64,000 nt of DNA from Diplocarpon mali (lineage: Eukaryota > Ascomycota > Leotiomycetes > Helotiales > Drepanopezizaceae): positions 15,016-79,015 of the forward strand of contig JAENRP010000011.1 of assembly GCA_024741835.1 (NCBI GenBank), written 5' to 3'. The notes under the pieces were generated by a model. The model ran no database searches and was not told the origin of the DNA. It saw only the letters and a list, made by a program, of their open reading frames with translations. The translations under genes and the position numbers were made by a program. Positions 57,367 to 64,000 of this stretch are shown here, piece by piece; the stretch's first letter is position 1; each line of letters begins with the position of its first letter.

Positions 57367-58830
57367 ATTGCTGATGACTTTGAGGCCTATCTGGTGATGC
57401 ACAAAGTGAAGGCTGGGCTGCCACCAGGCTTGGGAGTTTGGAGAAGGAGCCAGGTGAGGTTGTGAACCGAAAAGTTTTCTGGCCGCAACGATATACACCA
57501 GTGCAGCTCAAGCCTGTGCTGCGATGAGGAAAGTAAATACTGTTGACTACAACAATGAGTAATTTGAGAGCCTCCTGTGATATCTGCGATATCCCAGCCT
57601 ATGACCAGCCTAGGACTGCGAAGAGACAATATATCGTTGGTTAGGCGTCAAACTTTTTGATGTATATTATAATGAAATAGTTTGCAACATGCTAATCACA
57701 TCGATGATCGGTTAGCCTAATGCACTCTTGGTATGTTCCAATCCATCACTGGTTAATGTAAATCTAACAGCCTGCCAGGTTTAGTGGTAAAATCAGCGCT
57801 TCCCATTGCTCCCCGTGGCAGAGTTTGCGCTGGCCCCGGGTTCGATTCCCGGAGGGTGCAGATGAAAGTTATGTTTTGTGCTGTTGCTCAGCGCGGCCTT
57901 AGTTTTTCGCTTTTCTTACAAACTAGCAGTTCCTCCCGTATATATATAGATCCAAGCTCGTCCGGGGTTGTAATCATCAATAAAACCATTACATCGACCA
58001 CGTACGACTTGAAACTTTTATTCTACATCGGTAGGCTTCCTTGTTGCCATCGTTACCCGCAAGTTTAGCGAGACCCGGCATCCGAGAGTACTCATTCTTC
58101 GTGGATAATCGTTAATAACATCGGTCCTGTGGCGCCACATCTGAAAAACTATGCTATGTGTATTGATGGCTAATATAATGCTTTCCTACAGTGCTTCCGC
58201 CTAGAACTTGTATACCTCGGTCTCTTTTTATTCGTGTAACAAAAATAGAGCATATTTGACTAATTATTTTCAATAAGCGGAAGTTGGTTCTTGCATCCCG
58301 AGCTTAAGCGAGATGCCGGGTATCTAGGTATTGGCACTTGGAACTGTTGGCTTATACCCACGAAAATGCATTGGTGTCTCGTCTTTCGCACAAGCTCTAC
58401 TCTCTTCTCTTCTAGTGGTATTTGAGATGTGAAAAACTCAGGCTCGGTGTTCACTATACAATTTCACCAAGCTTCAAGCGATGATAACAGGAGATGAATC
58501 GACCACGGTGAGATGTGAAAATAAAATCTCGAAAGTGACTATCTAATTGAGTTACTGGAAGATACAATATTTTAAGCCTGATCATTAGCTTCATAAGGTG
58601 TCGCTACCAAGTCCTCAGCATGCCATAATGCTGGTCGGCCATTTCCCCGCCATGAAACGGGCCGGCTGTCTCTGCAGTTGCGTGCGGAGGTTGTTGGTTT
58701 GTGTATGTTGATTGCAATTATAGTGTATCAGGGGTATAATTAAGAGTAGCAAGATGAATACAAGGTGTGAGTAATCATCTTTTGCAGATTTACATCTTAT
58801 AAATTATACGGTAATGTACAAGCTCTTACT
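57367..58830. other. Intergenic between Get4 and Pet127, containing a tRNA-like gene
   Basis: 1.46 kb, AT-rich. Apart from the tRNA-Gly-like sequence I see only presumed flanks: the Get4 promoter and the Pet127 3' region. Confidence 0.5.
57770..57860 (+). tRNA. tRNA-Gly(CCC)-like gene with intron and defective acceptor stem
   Basis: A-box TTTAGTGGTAAAATC and B-box GGTTCGATTCC are intact. The anticodon stem AGCGC/GCGCT pairs perfectly, the loop reads TTCCCA before the break (anticodon CCC), and an intron of about 20 nt (near 57806-57825) sits one base after the anticodon. The T arm CCGGG-TTCGATT-CCCGG is perfect, and a short T-run follows at 57873. The 3' acceptor strand AGGGTGC plus A is typical of fungal tRNA-Gly. 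The 5' strand GCCTGCC does not pair with it at three positions, and position 8 is A instead of the near-universal T. It may be a pseudogene or a damaged copy. Confidence 0.65.
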
Positions 58831-61800
58831 CTACTCGTTGTCCTGCGGTGACGACAATTTGACCTTGACAGTATCTATTACAGTTGTCGCCAGCCCCTGA
58901 TCAATTTTATCCTGCGCCTCTCTCCAAGCCCTGCCCTTAGCATTATACTTCTTGATGTTCTGGATATAAATATTGTTCCGAGTGTCCGACTTCATGTCAA
59001 CAGTCTTCTCCGTAACACGAAAGCGACGAGTCTTGATTGCTTCATACAGCGAGGCGGCGCGCTGGGCACTCGGAATCTCCGACAGCGAGTACTCAACTTC
59101 CCACTTGTCTTTTTCACAGAGATTACGAGGTCTTTTGACGTACTTCCCGTTGACCTTGTTCTGGATCACAAGAGTCATGGCGAGTACTTCTGGGATGGGG
59201 ACTGGCTCTCCGTTGATAGAATCGCCAAGGTCCGCGGCTTCAGCAGGCTTAGAGTCCGAAGTAGCGTCAACCGGCTCTTCTGTAGCGAGTTCTTCCACGC
59301 TGATTTCATTGTACAACGCGGGCTCCGTCTCCTGATCGTCAGATTCAGATCCTGCTACAACATCGGCATCACACTTGTCAAAATCCTCTTCTGACTTCTC
59401 CAGTTTGTTGTCCTCGCCATGCGCAGAAGCGCTTTCACATGATTCGAGTGGTTCAGCACTTTGGGCATCCTCATCACCCACCTCATCACCATCTTCCTCG
59501 CGAAAATCCTCTTCCAGGTTGTTCGTCGCCAGGATATTTTCCATTTCCATTTCTTCCTCTTCCGCATCTTTTTCCATGCTCTCTTCTACGCTGGCCCGAA
59601 TCTTGTTCCACTGTTCTTGCTGCTCCTCAGGAGTGAGGTCTTTCGAGAAAATACCTAGGACTTCTTGTTCAAACTCTTCGATCTTGGCCTTGTTTGTTGC
59701 CTGAATTATTTCGATTTCAGGCTCCGTGATGGGCTCTGCAAAAATGTACGTGAATGGGGTGTTCGTGTCCCGAGTCTCGAAATGAAGTCTCAACGATTGC
59801 TCAGGATACTTGGCAGTGGCTCGATCCAGTACCCGATTGAGCAACTCCACACTCAGTTTGAATTCGGAATCGCCAAGTGTAGTATCCTCAGTTCCATGCA
59901 ATGCATAATCAAGCTCTGGAAGACTGATGTATTGGAAGCCGAAGATCCTCATGGTGTTGTGATAGGCCACGAAGATTCCATCCATCCGACCCATTCTGAC
60001 TTGGAGCGAGTACTTCAAGAACGCGGAGCGGATCATGTCGTAGTACTCTTTCTCGAAAGATTCCCATTCTCCGTGTCGACCGCGGATCTCGTAGCCTCGA
60101 CCCTCTTCATAACTCTTCGTATCCATGCGAACTGAAACCACAGATCGAGTCTTGAGATCAAACATACCAGTCCCGGGCAGTCGTGAATCATGCGCATCGA
60201 GTTGCGATCTCATCAGGAAGTCTCCCATGCCAGTGTAGTGATACTGTTCGCTTGCCTTCAGTTCTTCGTCCATGATCTCGCTGCTACCTGGTTTTCGGTA
60301 CTTTTCGAAGTCCTCCGTGGAAAGAGTAAGAAGCTTCTCCATAGACTTTCCAAGCATGCTTAAGATGTTGGCTGTATCAAATTGCTTATCTGCATCAATT
60401 GCATATGTTCCATCTCTCCAGCGCAAAAATATTGCCACGGGGGCACGCTGGAAGCTAGTGAATGTTGAGTACTCGACAGGAAACATCTTTGACAAATTTC
60501 CAACATGGATTTCTCGCCACTGAGACAAAAGAAAGTGGAAGTGAGAAAGAGCAGACGTCATACTAGAAGTCGATCCTGAGTACTTTTTCTTCTCTGTTAT
60601 GGCTTTTGATAGCAGCGTCGTGTCGCGAGAAGAGGTAACGTATTGTTTCAAAGCATCAAAGTCAAATTCATTGACAGGCATGATTTTCTGTAAGTATGGA
60701 TCGAAATTGAAGACCCTTGACCGAGGGTCTTGAAGTTGATATACACCTGGATTGAAAAGAACTCTGTCCAGCCCATACGAGAGTTGAGGGACTTCAAGCG
60801 GTTCTGTATTAAGTGAAGTGAGATGAAGATTATCCGCAGATATAGTCTTGATCTCTTCAGCAACGCTCCCTTTCATTGATTGAACAGGGCCTAGATTAGC
60901 TCCATCTGTGTATCCCGGAACGACTCTTGACGTAACATGCTTGCTGGGGAAAAGCTTTCTAACTTCAGCTTGCTCAGTACCTGTCAAAGAAATGTGTAGC
61001 CTCTTCACTCCTTGACGTATTGCAAGACGTCCCCCAAGTTCATCAAGCTTCTGCTCAATCGAAGGGTTCTTGGCAAGCCATTCATTATCCTGAAGCGCCC
61101 AAGCCTCATTATTCTCTATTGGTATATTTGGTTTAGTACGTCTGATCGTATATACGCGGTTGTCTTCACTCTTCACACGCAATATCCTTAGCGGCTTTGT
61201 TGAGGCCCCCGCTAATTGATTTGATTTCGCTTCCCCCTCAGCGGAATCCTTCTTTTTCCGACTCATCGCTTTCCGTATAGGTGGGCTAAGTTCTGATCCG
61301 TCGATGACTGTCGATCCTGATTTCAACACCCTCTTTTTCTTCTGCGTTGCTTTTGGTTTCGCAGCTGAATCCCCAATCTTCTCTACCGTCCCTAATTGCT
61401 CCTTGGCTTCTGATATACGCTTCTGCGGATGGTCCTTCTCCTGCCCGGCATTAAAGGGAGCTTCTCCAAGGTTCTTGTACTTTTTTGGTTTGCGGTCCTG
61501 AGGGGAGATCTTGTCTGCCTCTATCGAAACATGGTTGTTTGCAGCAATGAGGGATTGCCTTAATGCCTTTAGGGTAGTCTTGGAACTAGATATTGGCCTC
61601 GGCGGCGGCGAATTGTAGCTGGCCCCCAAATTCTCGCCTTCAGACGGAGATGTATGCTCTTCTTCCTTCGCCTTCGGAACGCTATCTGCATCTGCAGGGC
61701 TCTTAGACTTGGACTCGCCATCATCGGTCTGTGGACGTGCTGCAGATATGGAAAATGATGCCGAAGATGCTTTTGTCGCGCGATCAGCTGGCAGACGGCC

Positions 61801-62058
61801 AGTTTGCGGAATTTTGTTCTTGATGATACTGCACAGACATGAGGAACAGAATTTTGACTGCTTGAAATTCGAGCTCCCGCGCGATAGTGACGAAAACATA
61901 GGAAATGGCGCAATTGGATTGAAATGTTCTGTTGGCAGGCGAGATAACTTCGCTTCGAAAAAAAATATCGGCCGTAGGACCCCTGAGCTTGCCTTAACAA
62001 TCAGGGTCTTAGAACGACCAGGGGGGTAAGCAGTTGTAAATCCATTTCCAATAGGCAT
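58831..62058 (-). CDS. pet127: Pet127-family mitochondrial membrane protein
   Basis: Pet127 is linked in yeast to 5' processing and stability of mitochondrial mRNAs at the inner membrane. A single exon; 1,075 aa from the first ATG. The likelier start is ATG 61899 (MFSSLSRGSSNFKQ), which gives a 1,022-aa protein opening with a Ser/Arg/Lys-rich, acid-poor mitochondrial presequence. A basic, low-complexity region follows (to about residue 330), then the conserved core: EVPQLSYGLDRVLFNPGVYQ, FNFDPYLQKIMPVNEFDF, LPGTGMFDLKTRSVVSVRMD and VRMGRMDGIFVAYHNT. Next is a very acidic stretch (EEEEMEMENILATNN and beyond), and the C-terminal part has NKVNGKYVKRPRNL. It is intronless, unlike nearly all its neighbours. 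No transmembrane segment is obvious, so membrane association may be peripheral. Confidence 0.9.
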   Translation of the reverse strand: MPIGNGFTTAYPPGRSKTLIVKASSGVLRPIFFFEAKLSRLPTEHFNPIAPFPMFSSLSRGSSNFKQSKFCSSCLCSIIKNKIPQTGRLPADRATKASSASFSISAARPQTDDGESKSKSPADADSVPKAKEEEHTSPSEGENLGASYNSPPPRPISSSKTTLKALRQSLIAANNHVSIEADKISPQDRKPKKYKNLGEAPFNAGQEKDHPQKRISEAKEQLGTVEKIGDSAAKPKATQKKKRVLKSGSTVIDGSELSPPIRKAMSRKKKDSAEGEAKSNQLAGASTKPLRILRVKSEDNRVYTIRRTKPNIPIENNEAWALQDNEWLAKNPSIEQKLDELGGRLAIRQGVKRLHISLTGTEQAEVRKLFPSKHVTSRVVPGYTDGANLGPVQSMKGSVAEEIKTISADNLHLTSLNTEPLEVPQLSYGLDRVLFNPGVYQLQDPRSRVFNFDPYLQKIMPVNEFDFDALKQYVTSSRDTTLLSKAITEKKKYSGSTSSMTSALSHFHFLLSQWREIHVGNLSKMFPVEYSTFTSFQRAPVAIFLRWRDGTYAIDADKQFDTANILSMLGKSMEKLLTLSTEDFEKYRKPGSSEIMDEELKASEQYHYTGMGDFLMRSQLDAHDSRLPGTGMFDLKTRSVVSVRMDTKSYEEGRGYEIRGRHGEWESFEKEYYDMIRSAFLKYSLQVRMGRMDGIFVAYHNTMRIFGFQYISLPELDYALHGTEDTTLGDSEFKLSVELLNRVLDRATAKYPEQSLRLHFETRDTNTPFTYIFAEPITEPEIEIIQATNKAKIEEFEQEVLGIFSKDLTPEEQQEQWNKIRASVEESMEKDAEEEEMEMENILATNNLEEDFREEDGDEVGDEDAQSAEPLESCESASAHGEDNKLEKSEEDFDKCDADVVAGSESDDQETEPALYNEISVEELATEEPVDATSDSKPAEAADLGDSINGEPVPIPEVLAMTLVIQNKVNGKYVKRPRNLCEKDKWEVEYSLSEIPSAQRAASLYEAIKTRRFRVTEKTVDMKSDTRNNIYIQNIKKYNAKGRAWREAQDKIDQGLATTVIDTVKVKLSSPQDNE

Positions 62059-62410
62059 TTTCGATCTCGCATTGTAGCTAAGTGAAAACTCTCAATACTA
62101 CTGGACCGAAAGGTTATATGGCACGGGAATTTGCATGTTAAAATAGATGACTTAAAAAATAAAATAATCTGCTCGAAGCAAGTTAATTCGCGTCAAGAAT
62201 CTAAACAAAGCAACTAGACAACATCAAATCGCTTGGACATTGTACCTTTCCGGGATCATAGGTTGATCCGGAAGCTATAAGCAAATGGGTATAGATTACG
62301 CCAAATATTCCCGCGCGCCGTGCCTTATAACTCCAGCCATCCACCCAGTGCTCTCATAAACCGCCATGCCGCAACCAAGAACATTCAAATCCCGTGTTAT
62401 TATTGCCCCG
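62059..62410. promoter_or_regulatory. Spacer Mau2 / Pet127
   Basis: 352 bp, AT-rich, between the Mau2 stop and the upstream Pet127 ATG. It must contain the Pet127 promoter and Mau2 3' end. Confidence 0.4.
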
Positions 62411-64000
62411 TCATCCACCATTTGAAAACCAATTGGAACTTGGAGAACCCCGCGAAGCTTTCTGCGCATTAATTTGGGCTTCCTCAAGGGTCCTCTCCGC
62501 TAGCTCAGTCTTTCCCTGTACTTGGTAACACCTCGCCAACATGCCATCAGCCACACTTTTCCAAAGAACATTTCCGCTGTTGCTGGCTTGCGTTGACGCA
62601 GCCATGGCGCTCTTTTCGGCCTGATCGCCGACAACATTTGAAAAAAACTTGCTACACATCACGTTCAAAGTGATGCACAAGAATTGGGTGTTCGCCGTGT
62701 CCTTGGCTCCGCCCAGGGCCTTTCGCAGATAATCCTTGATCACGAAAACTTGCGTTGGAGGATTCGTAGGCACAGTTGCTAAGATGAGGTTGAAAGCTGT
62801 CTGAATGTCCTTGTTTGGATGACCTTCGCAGAAAGGTCTGAGCTTTTCTATCAATGAAACATTCCGTGATAAATCTCGTCGAGGAGTGTCTTGCAAGATC
62901 CAGAGTATGTTGAGCGCAGCAAGAATTGAAAGATCTCGTTGAATCTGGTCCGGTAGAGTGGCGCTGCTGCCCTTGGCCGTCGACAGGCCAAACCTATCTC
63001 CTTGAAATACTTGCAAGGCCGAATCGAGCTCTCCGATTCCCTGGTAGTAAAGCCCAGTGAGATATACTGCCATGTGATCCAGAGTGCCTCTCAAAGGGAT
63101 ATGGTAACTTTGCGCAGTTGTCTTCAGCTGGTCGATGTAACGCTTCGTTTCTAACCAGTCTCCTGCACCAGCTGAGCAGAATGCCATATATACACGGAAG
63201 TAGCATAATAGTAGCCCTCGCCACTGGCGGTGCGCGACAATATCTGGTAACAGTCCCGGCGACTTCTGAGCTGAACGACTGTCCACTGTATGAAGCATGT
63301 TAGCATGTTCACACATTCATACATTCAAGTGGAATTAACTTACCCTTACTTTCAAGCATTTCAAGACCAGCTCTCAAGTACTTGTAGCCTTTCTGATCTG
63401 ACGAATTTTTGTGCAATAGGACCATTCCGGATAAAAGATATCTGGGATCTGTCAGTAGTGCCAGAAGAGGTGTCCGAGTGGACTGACGTGATGGAGTATG
63501 CATCTTTCTTGTTCAAGAAGCACATCATGAGATTATCGCCGCCGTCTTCCCCGATGTCCAATACCATTCGCGTGTCCCGGCTTACAACATGCGAACTCAT
63601 TCGAGTTCTTGTAATGGGAATTACGATAGAATTGCAGTCTGTGCCCCACGCTGGATTCTTGAGAGAGTTGTCTATCATGGCTTGCATTTTTTTCAGCTTC
63701 TCTAGCATGTCCAGGGAATTTCCTTGTCTGATACTGCAAGCCACCGAGAGAATGTGGGCAAGACCTAAAAGCTGAGGTATTTGGCATTTACGTTCCTCTT
63801 GGTACTTCCAGGCGGAGGCTATCGCTCGCTGGATATGCTCTACGGCTTCAGGGCCTGTAGTCCGCATATATGTAATGGCTTCCATCAGGGACGCTGTAAG
63901 GAAAATGGCGTGGTCGCCCCGCTCCTCGGCGAGGGCTCCTGCAGCTCGAAGATTGCTGACAGCTACATGGTAATCAAGGAGGTTGCCGGATTTGATGGCA
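62411..64000 (-). CDS. mau2: Cohesin loading factor Mau2/Scc4, 5' part outside the window
   Basis: Partner of Scc2/Mis4 in loading cohesin on chromatin. The window holds the C-terminal exons, complement(62411..63285, 63344..63441, 63488..>64000), with about 495 codons visible; the N-terminus lies beyond the right edge. TPR-like helices are evident: GNLLDYHVAVSNLRAAGALA, then GDHAIFLTASLMEAI and EHIQRAIASAWKYQEE. GYKYLRAGLEMLES spans toward a splice, and AVYLTGLYYQGIGELDSALQ, ALNILWILQD, RKALGGAKDTANTQFLCIT and LARCYQVQGKTELAERTLEE follow. These match the order in the MAU2/SCC4 family. The intron after SIT was set to AC|GTCAGT ... CCCAG so that YLLSGMVLLHKNSSD stays in frame. Confidence 0.9.

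Overview
The window reads as nuclear DNA of a filamentous ascomycete (Pezizomycotina). Genes carry several short GT-AG introns, mostly about 45-115 nt, and the set includes fungal families: NoxR, AAR2, Pet127, TYR1-type prephenate dehydrogenase, and peroxisomal uricase. A finer placement (for example Leotiomycetes) would be a guess. Exon structures were built by hand from splice sites, reading-frame continuity and family conservation; none was checked by search.

Layout. Positions 1 to about 6,600 are strikingly GC-rich, full of G/C homopolymers and minisatellites, contain one N (3724), and hold no gene I can support. Composition becomes ordinary between 6.6 and 8.75 kb, still without a supported gene. 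From 8.75 kb onward genes are dense: SNF8 (ESCRT-II), uS9, TYR1, uS11, AAR2, a 139-aa unknown, eIF3c, uricase, a Rictor/TSC11-type TORC2 subunit, mitochondrial uL13m, CCS1, NoxR, a hemerythrin-like protein, a 66-aa cysteine-rich CYSTM-type protein, Pol I subunit A49, the 25-aa eL41, an FHA-domain kinase, a dead sugar-transporter gene, a malic enzyme, RAI1, a 145-aa unknown, Get4, an intron-containing tRNA-Gly(CCC)-like gene, Pet127, and the C-terminal part of the cohesin loader Mau2/Scc4, which runs off the right edge.

How the genes relate. There are no operons and no biosynthetic cluster. Translation and ribosome production are well represented (uS9, uS11, eL41, uL13m, eIF3c, A49, RAI1), but this may be chance. 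Several pairs are divergent with compact shared promoters: SNF8/uS9 about 180 bp, RAI1/145-aa gene 273 bp, uL13m/CCS1 325 bp, eL41/FHA kinase 408 bp.

I found no convincing new multi-gene system. The most useful non-routine items are the small multi-exon genes that ORF-length gene calling would miss (eL41, CYSTM, CCS1 and uL13m first exons), the MFS pseudogene, the tRNA-Gly-like gene with a broken acceptor stem, a nested inverted repeat in the uricase/TSC11 promoter, and the GC-rich left end.
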